Source: Symbiodinium microadriaticum
Lineage: Eukaryota; Sar; Dinophyceae; Suessiales; Symbiodiniaceae
Direction of reading: 5' to 3'
DNA length: 64,000 nt
Assembly: GCA_001939145.1 (NCBI GenBank)
Contig: LSRX01000508.1
Coordinates: forward strand, 226,021 to 290,020
Made by a program: the position numbers and the translations under genes. Of the stretch, positions 1 through 11,970 are shown piece by piece (position 1 is the first letter of the stretch; each line of letters starts with the position of its first letter). Below the pieces are notes generated by a model. It had not been told where the DNA came from. It did no database searches and saw only the letters and a program-made list of their open reading frames with translations.

Positions 1-701
1 TTTAGGGTTTAGGGGTTGAGGGTTTAGGGTTGTGGGTTTTTTTTTGGGTGGGTTTTCGGGGTTTTTGGGTTTAGGGGTTAGGTCTTTGGGAGTTAAGGGG
101 TTGAGGGTTTAAGGTTTTGGGGTTTTGGGTTTGCTTGGGGTGTCGTGACGGGCTTGGGCATGAGGAGAACAGGTGATAGACTCAACAAGTCTACAGGTAT
201 GACTGAGGGTTTAGCACGTTGAGATGTGCGCCGCGGCGGCTGCGGTCCAGGTTTAGCAAAGCGCCAGCGCATCCAGCTTGACACCACTGACGTTAAGCAC
301 CAAATCACAGAACCCAAACTACCTGCAGGAAGATCGGATGATTGGTGATACCATTCTATAGGCTTCCTGACTATACTTACACAGCCTGAGAAATCTGCTC
401 TAATTAGTAGGGCTCCTATATTTAGATTCTTTAACCTTTTTGTAAGGGCTGTTGAAAGTATGAAGGCCCCTGTATCAAGCCCGCTTACTATGGCTAAAAC
501 CCAAACCCTGAACCCCCAAGCCCTTAAATCCTAAACCGCACCAATCCCTGAACCCCAAACCGTACCAAGCCCTAATCCCTAAACTAAACCGTACCATTCC
601 CTGAACCCTAAACCGTACCGAGCCCTAAACCCTAAACCGTACCGAGCCCTAGACCCTAAAAACCCGAGACCGTAACAGCCCCGCCTATGATGGTCATCCA
701 G
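1..701. repeat. Dispersed telomere-like repeat, left edge
   Basis: Positions 1-130 are TTTAGGG-type on the + strand and about 485-670 are CCCTAAA-type with many variants (CCCTGAACC, CCGTACC). The orientation switches within a few hundred bases and the repeats are degenerate, so this is interstitial telomere-like DNA. A true left chromosome end would read CCCTAAA on this strand. The stretch 135-480 shows no repeat and no gene I can support. Confidence 0.8.
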
Positions 702-765
702 GACCCTTCAAGAAGCCAACCCGGACGTGCCGGCGATCTTCCTTTCGCCGCTGCTGAAGCCAGAG
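702..765 (+). CDS. Candidate internal exon, unknown protein
   Basis: A 64-base open segment (one base plus 21 codons) begins right after CCAG^G and ends before GTGGCT, so it has the AG^G acceptor form seen in the better supported genes of this window. It would encode a peptide with the core ANPDVPAIFLSPLLKPE. It lies between a CCCTAAA-type tract (485-660) and TTTAGGG-type repeat (from 790). I do not recognise the family. It is on the + strand like the other exon-like islands of the left block. With no neighbour to confirm the frame, chance remains possible. Confidence 0.3.
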
Positions 766-860
766 GTGGCTATATATAGGGCCCGAGGTTTGGGATTAGG
801 CTTTAGGGTTTGGGGTTAAGGGTTTAGGGTTTAGGGTCCTAGTTTTGGCTCATGAATCCT

Positions 861-977
861 TTTGGGGCCTTAATATCCGTAAATTACCCCTACTATTTTG
901 GGGGGCTTGTCCCTATTACAGCTATTATGGCATAAAACAACCCCAAGGCCCCTATTCCTCATTATTGCGGCCCCTAC
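861..977. mobile_element. MITE-like inverted-repeat element, family A (divergent copy)
   Basis: The left end carries GGGGCCTTAATATCCG and the right end ATTATTGCGGCCCCTACATT, the diverged termini of family A (best copy at 25,113-25,216). The interior has AT-rich tracts and the CCCCTATTCC words of the family. There is no coding capacity. Confidence 0.5.
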
Positions 978-1114
978 ATTCCAGTGTAAGTTCCACCGGC
1001 TCAGGGGTTCGAGAGCTGCTGGGGAGTCACTAGAGAGCTCATCCTCACAAAAAATGTTGTGCGAGCTTTCCGGGTTCTTGTGCTGTTCCAACAACAACGA
1101 CAAGAAGAACTGCA

Positions 1115-1242
1115 GCGGCGGCTGCTGCTGCTGCTGCTGCTGTTGCTGCTGCTTCTGCTTCTGTTTCTGCTGTTGCTTCTGTTTCTGCTGCTGCTTCGGC
1201 TTCTGCTTCTGCTTCTGCTTCTGTTTCTGCTGTTGCTTCTGT

Positions 1243-1284
<42 letters not shown>

Positions 1285-1380
1285 GCTGCTGCTGCCGTTG
1301 CTGTTGCAGTTGCAGTTGCTGTTGTGGCAGCAGCAGCTGCTGCTGCTGCTGCTGCTTGGTCGGCGTTGCTGCTGTCTATC
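1115..1380. repeat. Trinucleotide microsatellite (GCT/TTC/GTT-type)
   Basis: About 265 bases of imperfect GCT, TGC, TTC and GTT triplets. It gives long poly-Cys, Leu, Ala, Gln and Ser ORFs in several frames on both strands. The frame-independent openness and lack of any flanking domain argue that these ORFs are repeat translations, so none is annotated as a gene. Confidence 0.85.
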
Positions 1381-2480
1381 AAAGAGGTCATACTGCACGT
1401 CTATCATAGAGCTTATACTGCACTGTGTTCTCGGGAAATGCGACATACCACGCCACAAGAAAGAGAGGACGAAGAATGCAAAACCCAGCAGTGTCTTCTG
1501 AGCTGAGCCAGCTTTACCAAATTGCAACTACTGTATCAGATACCGCTGAAGAAAGTCACCGTCGTTCTCCAGCCTTCCCGCGCAGCATCACGATCCGACT
1601 TGAACTTTGCCCTGGAACTTCGGTTACCAGGCCATGCACGCTGTAAGCAGCCTTAACCCTATTGTCAGCATCTGGAGTCCCTTTCCGTTTTTGCATGCTG
1701 TTAATCTCTGGGTTTCAACCTGATATTACAGGACACGCAGCTGCAATGCGCAACTGCAGTAGGATCAGTAGGTCGCGTCAAACAGCAATGATTGCAGGAA
1801 GACAAGAAAAAAAAACACGCATCGTGCTCACAACAGTAGCCATCATCATCGCCACAATATGGGCCACTACCCTTAAGCCCTGGACGCTAGCAGCTCTATG
1901 CAGACGTTACAGTTTTTATCATCGAGCTTTTCAGCCGAGTTTTATGTAGAACCAAGTTTGCTAGGACAGAGAGAGATGACCATAAAACCGTACTGTACTC
2001 GCTAATATGTGTTCAGTTCTTGTGCAGGAGTGGTCCGAGAGAGCATCGAAGGCTTGCGCCAGCCAACTGGGGGTCATTTTGAACTGTAGTTCCCGTGGAG
2101 GCACCTAACTTTAAGCATTTTGCAATCTGGAGGACCCTGCAAGAGGATTCATGCCGGAAAGTATCCCATTACATGGATTCAGTGTAACTTATCGGCAATC
2201 TACATGGTTTCAGGCTGGATGCCCTGAAGATTTTAAGGAGCCGCTCAGGGCAGGATGTGGCGTTGATATATGTTTTCGTACACTTTTAGTGGTTGTAGAC
2301 ACACTCTACCAGAGGGTTGTGCCCTTTCGTCGCGAGCCAAGTGTATAACAACTTCAAGGCCTCGCATTTTGGAATAAGGCGACCACCAATGCTTCTCGGA
2401 GGAGGAAAGTGCAGAGAGGACAAGTATTGCATTGTAGGCCGCTTATGCAAGTAGACACAGCAAAGGCAGCACGTAGGACA
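1381..2480. other. Stretch without supported gene
   Basis: Mostly unique sequence of mixed composition, with only a few telomere-like words near 1,650 and 2,500. I examined the short ORFs on both strands and found no domain or exon I can defend. Confidence 0.5.
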
Positions 2481-5240
2481 GTACAGAAGAGTATACCCTA
2501 AACCCTAAACACCCTAAAACCCTAAACCCAAGAAGGGTGCGCAGGTTGGTTCGACAAGCGCCCTTACAATTCTGAACTCCAGTTCTCAGGCCTTCAACCC
2601 CCCATTCACCCTCCCACGAAACACAGCAAACCACAAGAACACACAGTACTACTAATCATCGCTACTGGTAATGCAATAGTAATTGTATCAGCCCGTTGGC
2701 CGACGAACTTGTGCTGACATGCCAGGCCCTCCTGAAAGCTGTCTTGTGGCTTCAGACGCATCCTGCAGCCACAGGCCGGGATAACGTACTGATGTGGTTG
2801 CCCTCCCTACTGCCGAAATAGCCTGAACATTAGCTTTTTACGGCCTCAGGAATTAGGGTTGTTATTTTAGCTTTAGGGCCTTAGGGTTTAGGGTTTAGTT
2901 TTTTTTGGTTGCTGAGCTGCATATTACTCTGGAGCTTGTCCACAGTTGGGGTACCTTGCCTTGCGCCCACAATCCGTGCAGAAGCTTCCAGGGACATGGA
3001 CCAGCCGTAATCGAGTGCCCTACTTACTCAACACACTGTCTGCCTGCAGGCCGAGTTGTTGTGGGTTTCGCGACAACGGACGACGTGTGGCAGTGGCGCG
3101 TGAGGCCAGTCTTTCCATGCGCATGGACCTGCTTGTATAACGTAATGACTGAGTAACGCTGCGAGTGCCAGAGCCACCATATGGCGCGAACCTCGACGGC
3201 CTAAGAGCGGTGTCCCCAAGTCCCCAATTGAGGTGTTTGACGTGAGGTTTGAAGGTGAGCAAGTCTGGAACCTTTAGCGTCCACTACTGGCCGATGAAGC
3301 GATTGCCGACTATCCCGCCTGGCCCCATAAGTGGGATCACTAACCCTAAACCCTAAACCCTAAACCTAATCCCAATGGAAACTGGCGGCATGCCTGGCTA
3401 GCGCAGTTTTTTTCCAGCAGGTTGAGCCACGCTAGACCCTATGAGCTGCCCTCCGTCCGTAAACGTTGCAGGCTTCTGTCCCGAATGTGCGCGCAAACCC
3501 TGAACCTTCGCAACCCTACACCCTAAGACCCTAAGACCCCTTTTTTCACTCTACTCCGCACGAGCCTTAAGCCGCAGCTTACATATAAACCCGAAGCCCA
3601 AGCAAGCCCTAACAAAGCACCACCTTAATAAGCCCTAAACCCTAAAAAAAGAACCCCATGGAAAAAACCCTGAGCCAAGTAAGCCCTGTAGTAAACCTTA
3701 ACCCCGGGAAGCTCTTTTGGACCCCCAAGTGCTCTTCCAGGCACCTCCGGCACCCTGACTTTGCAGGGAGACCATAGGCGTCTAGAGGATTTTTTGGAAT
3801 CGGGAGTTTTTGGCGGGAATCTTGGGGTTTGGGGCTTAGGGTTTAGGGTTGAGTGTTGAGGGCGTACGTCGGGTTTATGTAGGGCTTAGGGTTGGTAATG
3901 AGTGACAATGAGGCTCTTATTGGGGTTTAGGGCTTAGGATTTATTAAGGGCTCGTTTTAGGATTCAGTGTCTTAATGGGGCTCTTTAAGGCTCAGGGCTT
4001 TTATTTTTGTTTCTTGGGCTCCTAGCGTTTATGGCTAAACCCTAAACCCTTAAACCCTAAACCCTAAACCCCCATGACCCGCTCAGGCGTCGGGCCACTG
4101 TCCGGTAACTTGAGGTTGAAGTCGGATGCTATACGGTTTATAGCTTCGGAGTCTGATGCTATGTATAGGGCTTCGGGTTTAGGGCTCGGGTTGAAGTCTG
4201 ATACTGTGGAGTTTAGGGCGTAAGGTTTGGGTTGAAGTTTCAGAGGGGGGTTATCAGCGAGATGGATTCAGAAATAAGCTGACTCTAACTAGAACCGAGG
4301 AATCACAAAACCCTGAACAAGACTTGTTTTTTGACATCCTGACAGGGCTTTCATCTATAAAGACCCCGAAAGTCGTATGCAGTGATTGCTAGGCGACTTC
4401 GTAGCCGTGTTCTGCTGGTAGATGTTTGGGTTTTGTCGGATTTGAATTTGTAGGATTGGTGTCTAGGGGAACCCGAGACTTCAAGCCCCTAGTGTGTGTA
4501 CGCAACATGACCCCTTGAAATCAAAAGGCGCGCTTTCGCAAGAGAAGGTCCTAAAGCCTAAACCCGAAACCCTAAACCCTAAACCCTAAACCCGAAACCC
4601 TAAAGCCTCAGCCCTAAACCCTAAATCCTAAAGCCTATATAAACCCTAAACCCTAAAACTTTTTTCAGGTTTGAGTCCTTTTTTGTTGATGCTTTGGACT
4701 GCCACCACGTAACCACACGTAACCCGTATCATACCTATCAGTACTTTCGGAGGAAGAAGCTATACTGGCACATTACGTGAACTCATGATGCATGGTTTCC
4801 TGCCATAAGTCTCGAGTCAACCCCAAACCCTGCACCCTTGCAAGAGGTCTTAGGACACGCCGAGGCACCAGTACTGGAAGCTGGTCTACTCACCTGTGGA
4901 GACTTTGCTATACAATCCTCTAAACCCTACATCCCTAAACCTTAAAACCCCTAAACCCTAACCCCGAAACTGCCCTGAACCCTAAAGATCCGGGAAGCCT
5001 TTCTTTAGGTTGCCAAGGCCAGGAAAGCCTTAGGGAAGCCCTAAACCCTGGACCTCTCCCACAACCCTTGATCCCAGACCCTCAAGCTTGATACGCAACT
5101 AAGTCAAACCTTCCCTCGAAGATGCGGAAGGCTTACTTAGGGTTTAGGGTTTTAGGGTTTAGGGGTTTAGGGTTTAGGGGTCTAGGGGTTTGGGGTTTAT
5201 TGTTTAAGCAAGTTAGTCTAGGCTTCAGGGTCGATCCGTC
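2481..5240. repeat. Telomere-like patches with unique spacers
   Basis: CCCTAAA-type patches occur at about 2,496-2,530, 3,342-3,370, 3,625-3,650, 4,030-4,075, 4,555-4,655 and 4,918-4,985. TTTAGGG-type patches occur at about 2,855-2,900, 3,825-3,850 and 5,138-5,195. Spacers of 100-400 bases show no supported gene. Confidence 0.75.
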
Positions 5241-5243
5241 CAA

Positions 5244-5341
5244 ATGGGTCGTTCTCTAAACTAGGGTCCCTTTTGGGGTGCTTTTTATAAGGGTGCCATA
5301 TTATATTGGGGAGCCTAAGAAGGGACCCTAATTTCGAGAGC
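5244..5341. mobile_element. MITE-like inverted-repeat element, family B
   Basis: Left end GGGTCGTTCTCTAAACTAGG plus GTCCCTTTTGGGG; right end AGGGACCCTAATTTCGAGAG. The termini are inverted copies of each other, and the interior has the GGATGCC/TATATTGGGGA words shared with the copies at 20,229-20,331 and 22,910-23,020. Non-coding. Confidence 0.6.
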
Positions 5342-5519
5342 CCTAAACCCCAAACCCTATCCCCTAAACCCCAAACGCTAAACCCTAAACCCTATCAAAT
5401 CCTTTGGGCTGGGTTTGGAGTTTGCTGTTTTGGGCTTACCTGGGGCCCCACGGATCTTGAGGTCCAAGGCTGGAAGCCTAGGCCCTGAACTCTGTCCCGG
5501 CTTCGAGGCTATCGGTTGA

Positions 5520-7710
5520 GGGTCTAAGGTTTAGAGCTTTGGGGTTTTGGGGTTTAGGGTTTAGGGCTGGGGTTTAGGGTTTAGGGCTTTGGGGTTTAGG
5601 TTTTGGGGCTTTGGGGTTTGGGGTTTAGGGTTTGATAAGTCGGGTTCGGCCAGAAATCGTGAGGGATACGGAGGGGAGGGAGTAGTAGTAGTCTAGTATC
5701 ACAGCAAACATGGGATGTACTGTAGCCATATCCGCGGTCGGGCGTGCTCATACAGCTTTAGAAGTACCTTAAGCTACCGCAAACCTACTTGTAGGTTCTT
5801 ATTGTTATAAATAAGCTAAACGCCCTAGCATGGTGGAATAAAAGGCTTCCTAAGGTTTACCGCAGGCCCGGTCAACAAGCCCGGCAGGCGTTTCTTCTAC
5901 TAGGGTTAAGGATTTTCGCGGCCCAAGCCGGAAGACTACCGAGTTTGCAATGCCCCATCCACTGTAGGCTGCTCACACAAGAAGCAGAAGATTCGTAGAT
6001 CAAGCAAGGATGCAGCAGCTGCTGAGACGGGCGCCTTGACTGAAACATAAGGCATCGGCTTAGGGTGTACAAGGACACGGAACCCAGTTCTGGCAGTGAT
6101 GCTTGTGAAGCTGTTGCTGCTGACGTGTGCCCTTGTGCAGGCGCGGGAAGATGCTGCATAACATAGCGACTGTACGATTCGGGATGGTACTAGTTGGGGT
6201 TTTCTGAAATACAGCTTCTCTCAAACGGCACCCTGGTCCCTTCTCTCAACCTAAGCCCAAAGCCAACTCCAAAGCTTATAGCTTAAGCCCAACACCCGAA
6301 CCGTTGGACCTTAGACCCCGCTGTTTTTTGCCTTCGAAACCTCATAAACCCCTGCCTCAGCCCAGCATAATCTACTTTGTTAGAAGGTCAGGGTCGACTA
6401 CGAAAAAGCACCCCTAAACCCCAAAAGCCCCCAAAGCCCTACACCCGTCAACCCTGAACCCTGCACCCTAAACCCTAAACCCCTAAACCCTGCGAAGTCA
6501 GTCCCCAAGGATTCTTCGGGGAGCCCTGCGCGCGGGGTTCCAGTGCGTCGGCGAGCAGAGCAGTTCAGCCGCAGTGAGTTTGTGACCTCAGGGGCGATAT
6601 CGAGCTTCAGGTTCAGGAAGTTTACGGGGTTCGAGTTTAGGGTTTAGAGTTTAAAGTTTAGGGTTTAGGGTTTAGAGTTTAGGGTTTAGGGTTCAGGGTT
6701 CAGGGTTTAAACGGTTTAGGGTTTAGGTAAGGGCTAGGACCCAGGGGAAGTTTTGGGTTCAGGGCTTCGGGGTGGAGGGCCCGTCTTTTAGCCCTAAACC
6801 CTAAACCCTGAACCCTAAACCCCAAACCTGAAACTAGGGTTTAGGGTTTAGGGTTGAGGGGACTTGGGTTCCTGGGGTCTGATTGGGGTTGAGATCTGGC
6901 AACAACCTTCCCAGACGCCTGGGAGGATCTAGAAAGCAGAACCCCGAATTTGGGGCCCTGCAGCTTAAGCCCTAAACCCTAAACCCCTGAGGTGAGACCC
7001 TGTACTACTACATGGGTAGTTTATAGGAGCTCACAAAATGAAGGGATCTATATGCCTAAACTCTAAACCCTAAGTCCTAAACCTTTAATCAAGGCATCTA
7101 TGTTTTTTAGAAAAGGAGCGAGGGGGGGTTTGGGGTTGTTGTAGGGTGGCAGCCTAGGGCAACAGGCGGGGTTTGGGATGTTGGATTCTATTTGGGTTTA
7201 GGGTTTAAGGGTTTAGGGCTTAAGGGTTTAGGGTTTAAAAAATTGGGGTTTAGGGCTTATCCCTACTACCGGTGGCCAGAAATGTGCAGGATAATAGCCC
7301 TTTGTTGGGTTTTGGAGCCATTACTTTACCTTTTTTTGGGGGGGGTTTAGGTGAAGCCGACTGCAAGGGGTGATCGTGAAGTGTAGCGTCAAAGCACGGA
7401 GGTTCACGGATCGAGCGGATATGGGTTTAGGACTTAGGGTGCGCTATACCTTGGCGCGTTTTTTTGTCTGTTTTTTGGGGGGTTCAGGGTTTAGGGTAGA
7501 GGATTCAGGGTTTAGGCTTAGGGTTCAGGGTTTAGGGTAGAGGATTCACGGTTTAGGGCTTAGGGTTCAGGGTTTAGGGTAGAGGATTCAGGTTTCAAGG
7601 TTGGGGCTGTGACTTTAGACTTTTCTGCCTCAGGATGTAGAGGGTTCTGGCATTGCTGGTATGTGGGGCCTTTCAATTCAGAGCCTGTGAGGGCTTAGGG
7701 CTCACAGGGC
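5520..7710. repeat. Telomere-like patches, mixed orientation
   Basis: TTTAGGG-type at about 5,545-5,630, 6,635-6,730, 7,190-7,260 and 7,480-7,590; CCCTAAA-type at about 6,455-6,490 and 6,790-6,830. At 7,475-7,590 a higher-order unit of about 42 bases (GGGTTCAGGGTTTAGGGTAG followed by AGGATTCA) repeats about three times. A unique part at 5,640-6,250 has no supported gene; the 95-residue minus ORF there has no recognisable feature. Confidence 0.7.
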
Positions 7711-7718
7711 TTAATAGA

Positions 7719-7819
7719 GAGGCCTTAATAATTAGAATAGGGTTTTGGGGGGCCCATTATACTACCAAAATTGTAATAAGGCACCCCCAAACCCCTATTC
7801 CAATTCTTAAGGCCCCCAC
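7719..7819. mobile_element. MITE-like inverted-repeat element, family A
   Basis: Left arm GGCCTTAATAATTAGAATAG, then GGTTTTGGGGGG; right arm CCCCCAAACCCCTATTCC, then AATTCTTAAGGCCCCC. The arms are near-perfect inverted copies around a short centre with ACTACCAAAATTGTAATAAG. A second, half element follows at 7,825-7,893. Confidence 0.75.
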
Positions 7820-7899
7820 AAAAAAATACTGAAAATTATAATAAGGAACCCCCAGAGCCTTGTTTCTACTTACGAAGGCCGCTACATTGGGGTTTAGGC

Positions 7900-8400
7900 T
7901 TTGAGGGCACTAGAGCTAGAAGCTCACGGCCCCCCCAAAAAATCCAAAGATTCTGCGCCTTGGGGGATCGGGTCTAGGGCTTAGCTTCGGGCGTAAGCAC
8001 CTTTCGAGAAGGGGGGGGGTTGAGGGTATTCAGGGCTTTTGGGGTTTAGGGCTGTTGGGGTTTAGGGCTGTTGGGGTTTGGGGCTTAGGGTTTCGGGCTT
8101 TGGGTTTCGGGCCTGGGGTTTAGGGCTTGGGGTTTCGGGCTTAGGGTTTAGCGCTTGGGGTTTCGGGGTTTGGGGGCCTTAGGGGTTGAGTTTAGATCTT
8201 TGCATCCGGCACACGGATGCCCCAGGTGTTCGGCACTGCTGGATCCTTGAGGTCCCTGCTGCCCCTTGGCCTTTCTGGTTTAGGGATTTTGGGGCTTAGG
8301 GGTTTAGGGGTTTAGGGGTTTAGGTGTTTAGGGTTTTGGGGTTTTGGGAAGGTTTGGGGTTTAGGGGTTTAGGGGCTTTGGGGTTTGGACGGTTTCCTCT
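7900..8400. repeat. TTTAGGG-type telomere-like block
   Basis: Dense TTTAGGG, TTTCGGG and TTTGGGG variants, broken by a unique piece at about 8,190-8,275 that contains no gene I can support. Confidence 0.75.
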
Positions 8401-8608
8401 TTCGCTCGAGGCTTGCACACGAATTATAGTAATACTAACACTAGCGCATTAGAGTAATTCGAACACTAATACTTATCATGGTAATCATAATAACAATCAT
8501 AGTAATCGTAGTAATTATTTCGGATGTAGAGACTATAGGATAGAGCTTGTCTGGGGCTTCGGGTCCCGAAGGCTCCTCGACGCTCGAAGTCTGAACCACC
8601 GATGTGGG

Positions 8609-8700
8609 GGTTTCCGAAAATAGGGGACCCTAAGATAGTACCCTAAATAGCAGGATCCTTATTATAAGGACCCCAAAATTAGGTACCCCTTATTTTCGGG
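8609..8700. mobile_element. MITE-like inverted-repeat element, family C
   Basis: Left arm TTTCCGAAAATAGGGGACCC, then TAAGATAGTACCC; right arm GGTACCCCTTATTTTCGGG. The centre has GGATCCTTATTATAAGGA. A solo right half (AAATAAGGTACCCGGAATTT, then TCGG) follows at about 8,728-8,762 after a CCCTAAA patch. Related copies are at 22,554-22,640, 58,041-58,175 and 58,421-58,510. Confidence 0.7.
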
Positions 8701-8959
8701 ACCTCTCACTAAACCCTAAACCCTAAACCCAAAATAAGGTACCCGGAATTTTCGGAAAGTCCCATGTAATGAACAAAGGCAGAAACCCGGAAGTAGCCGA
8801 GCTCTCGGTTTGCGGGCCATCACCAGCGGAGCTGCATCCGGCCGCGACTCCTGTTGAGTCCTTGTTTAGGGTTGTTTAGGGTTTAGGGGTTTAGGGTTCC
8901 TACTGCTGTGGATCCTCTTATTTTGGACGCCAGCGTGACTAGGCTACCCGCCACGACTG

Positions 8960-9460
8960 TTTGGTTCAGCTACCATCACGTACTACTCAAGACTTGCTAG
9001 TCGCATTGCTGTTCGCTGCCCAAGACTTCTTACTCACCACGTGCTGTTTACTTCTTGCCTCTTCTTACATTTGTTGCTCGGCACCTGCTATGCATTACTT
9101 GCTACTCTCACTAATACTTGCTACTTGCTACTTTACTCCTTACCGCTTGCCTTACTGCTTACTTACTCATTGCTACGACTCTGCTACCTACGGCTACTGC
9201 TTATGACCACAGCTACTCCTGAAACTATTGCCACCAAGACGACGACGACGATGGCGACGACTGCTACTGCTACTGCTTCAATACTGCTACATGACTGCTA
9301 CTGCTACATCTGCTACTGCTGCTACCCCTGCTGCGGGAATGACGACTCATTTTTCCAGTGGATGCCACTGCGAGGTCCTTCGTCGATGCGGACCCGGAGA
9401 ACGAATGGAATTGGAGTCTTGGACACAATAGTCCAAAGCAGTCATCAACATGTTAATCCC
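8960..9460. repeat. Degenerate CTG/CTA-rich and GAC/CTG triplet tract
   Basis: From about 8,990 to 9,200 the sequence is rich in CTTGCTACT-type words; from 9,236 to 9,340 it is GAC, CTA and CTG triplets. The 60-140 residue ORFs over it are low-complexity and not counted as genes. Confidence 0.6.
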
Positions 9461-9888
9461 TAAACCCTAAGATCTAAACCGTAACCCTAAGATCTAAGAA
9501 CACATCATCACCCTTCCCTGTTGGTCACCCCACCCTCGTCCCAAAGCCTTCAAGCCACAGCTCGCAAGCATGCATCCAGGCTCGTTGACCTTGACATACA
9601 GCTGCAGAATGCTGGACTGGAGGCAGGGGGGGAAAGGTTTCTGGCATACAGTGCAAGGCTGTGATGAGAGTTGATCAACCCTGTACATGCATAGTCGAAC
9701 AGCCAATCCAACCGAACATGCTAAAACTATGGTTCTAGTCAGGAAGCAAACTACGGAAAAAAAACAGCGCAGGCAGTCGTAGCAGCAGCGTCCATGAGCA
9801 GTGGCAGCACCCCTCTCGTGCTGCTCATTCTCATCTTCGTCATGACCATCTTCATCACCATGTTGGCACTAGTATTGTTGTGGCTCGT

Positions 9889-10000
9889 CAGCATCATCAT
9901 CATCATCATCATCATTCACTAGCATCATTCACCATCCATCATCTGCATGATCATCGTAACGACCATAATATCCATCGCCATCATGACCAGCAGTGTCACC
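9889..10000. repeat. CAT/ATC trinucleotide microsatellite
   Basis: Imperfect CAT repeats, grading into CATCAT/ATCACC words up to about 10,040. The poly-His ORF over it is a repeat translation. Confidence 0.8.
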
Positions 10001-10039
10001 ATCAGCGTCATCATGATCTTCCTCAGGACAAGCACTTCT

Positions 10040-10860
10040 TGATCATCACCATAATTAATCGTTTCTTTGCAGGATTCAACATTCAGTCATGAAGCTCTGT
10101 GTCAGTTTCATCATCACGCGCATGATGCTCATTCACCATGGCTGTCGCACTATATGTGTGCGTCAGAAGTTGATCCCTTAAGTTCTTGCAAAATGCACAT
10201 TTCCAGGAATATCTGTCTTCAGCTTCGCTGTCAATATGTCGAAGTTCAGCCATGTACGAAGACTTTCCATGGAGGTAGGAAGAGTAATGGTAGCAAGGAT
10301 ACATAAAGCAGCATCAAGAATATTTCGAAGGATAGCAAGCGCCATCACGATAGTGGAGTTTCAAGACAGCTGGGGCCCCGAACTGGACCCTAAACATCAA
10401 GATCCTTTCATAATATAGCGGCAGGTCAGCTCAATACAAGGGATGCTCAACAAGGTTCGCAGTACCCATGACAACTGCGAAGCAGCTGCACTTCCAACAA
10501 GAACATGATGAACGAACAGCAGTGTAGGTAGGAACCGGACCAACACTACACAGTTAAGAAGTTAAGAGCCTAAAAAGCAACGGTCGCAATATGTTCCGTA
10601 GCCCAAGTTGGCGTCCCATCAGCACTTAAAGCTTTGGACATATCCATTTGAGGAGCCTGCCGATTCTGCAGCAGCAAACAGGGGTTTGGGTTTCACGGGA
10701 CTCGAGAAAACGCCAAAACCCTCAAGCAAAAACCCCAAGAGCCCTGAACCCTCAACCCCCCTTCTTGAAAGGTGCTGGCCTGTGCCGCCTGGGGAATGCC
10801 CGACACTGGGGCCATGACGGTTGCAGTTTTTGGGGCAGAGAGAAAACCCTCGGGATGGGG
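10040..10860. other. Stretch without supported gene
   Basis: Unique sequence with several 60-80 residue ORFs on both strands, none with a recognisable motif. The last 150 bases grade into telomere-like words. Confidence 0.45.
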
Positions 10861-10977
10861 GTTTAGGGGTTAGGGGCTTATGGTTTTTGAAGTTTAGGGT
10901 TTAGGGTTTTTGGGGGTTTAGGGTTTAGGGTTTAGGGGTTTAGGGATTTAGGGGTTTAGGGGTTTAGGGTTTAGGGC
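10861..10977. repeat. TTTAGGG-type telomere-like array
   Basis: About 115 bases of TTTAGGG/TTTAGGGG repeats, one of the cleaner arrays in the left block. Confidence 0.85.
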
Positions 10978-11350
10978 TACAAAAGAGAAGCAACCGCATC
11001 TAGTGGGCCTCAGTATACATATCGGTAGAAAGACGAGATTTGGTGCTAGACTCGGCCTCCTCACCTCCTCTGTGAGAGGTCGTACCCTCTATTGTTATCA
11101 GGTGAGTCTCGTCTCCGTCCTCAGTCATAGAGTCAGAAGGATCATCGAAACTTGCTAGACGCATTCTGATTATGATCGAACGTAACAGGACATTATAACG
11201 GCATCTGTCAAAAAAACAGCTTGATTGCTACAGCCTCTCGGTTCCACTTTGGTTTGGCATAGACTGGCTCAGAGTCTCAGAGTTCAGAAAGGCCTGAAGC
11301 CGCATGCAAGATCCTGACGTGCTACGCTCCCCAGCCGAAGGCCCTACATC

Positions 11351-11462
11351 CTACGGTTTTTTGATACAAATCCTCAGAAGTACCTCAAGGCACCCCAAAA
11401 CCATGGGATGTATGGGTATGTTCGCTCTTATGGGTAATGCAGGGTCTATATCATCAACCGTA
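11351..11462. mobile_element. MITE-like inverted-repeat element, family D
   Basis: Left end CTACGGTTTTTTGATACAAA, then TCCT; right end GGGTAATGCAGGGTCTATAT, then CATCAACCG. These are diverged inverted copies of the family D terminus, best seen at 24,257-24,353. A CCCTAAA tract starts exactly at its right end. Confidence 0.6.
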
Positions 11463-11612
11463 AACCCTAAACCCTAAACCCCTAAAGATAAACTCCCAAA
11501 CCCTAAACCCTAAACTCCTAAACCCTAAACCCTAAACCCCTAAGCCCTAAACCCTCAACCCTAAACTCCTAAACCCTAAACCCCCTAAACCCCAAACCCT
11601 AAAACCCAAACA
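11455..11612. repeat. CCCTAAA-type telomere-like array
   Basis: Nearly continuous CCCTAAA/CCCCTAAA repeats, abutting the family D element on its left. Confidence 0.85.
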
Positions 11613-11839
11613 GGGATTACAAGTCTGAGCGACTCGAAGGCTGGAAAGACGGGAAACCCCCAACCCTATTCTGGGACATCTTCCTGGCAGAGGTCAATAC
11701 TTGGAGGGTCGGGGGACTGAGTATACGTGGGTAATAAGTAGACTTATAAGTAGCTTAAAAAGGGCCCTAATTGGGGTTATGATACTAACAAGTCCATAGA
11801 ATAACTGCTTGCTAATTCGCCCGACCCTCCAAGTAGCCT

Positions 11840-11950
11840 GGGACCGAAACCCTAAACCCCCCAAGCCTTATACCCTAAACCCTAAACCCCCAAGCCTTAT
11901 ACCCTAAACCCTAAACCCCAAATCTTATGCCCTAAACCCTAAACCCCCCA
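11840..11950. repeat. 30-bp higher-order telomere-like repeat
   Basis: About three copies of a unit made of two CCCTAAA repeats followed by CCCAAGCCTTATA. It runs up to the acceptor-like AG just before the zinc-finger-like exon at 11,971. Confidence 0.8.
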
Positions 11951-11970
11951 GCCGTATCGGCGTATGCAAG

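Noticed and set aside
1-130. Telomere at the left window end
   Set aside because: Repeat reads TTTAGGG on + at a left end, is degenerate, and switches orientation within 500 bases; it is interstitial.
842-854. Spliced-leader match TTTTGGCTCATG
   Set aside because: Only 11 of 13 bases match, the change falls in the conserved 3' end, and it lies against a MITE-like element.
870-1527. Long ORFs on both strands (up to 202 codons)
   Set aside because: They are translations of a GCT/TTC microsatellite: poly-Cys, Ala, Leu and Gln in every frame.
5306-5488. ORF with NPKP-type repeats
   Set aside because: The Pro/Asn/Lys repeats are simply CCCTAAA/CCCCAAA read in frame; the same happens in many small ORFs of the window.
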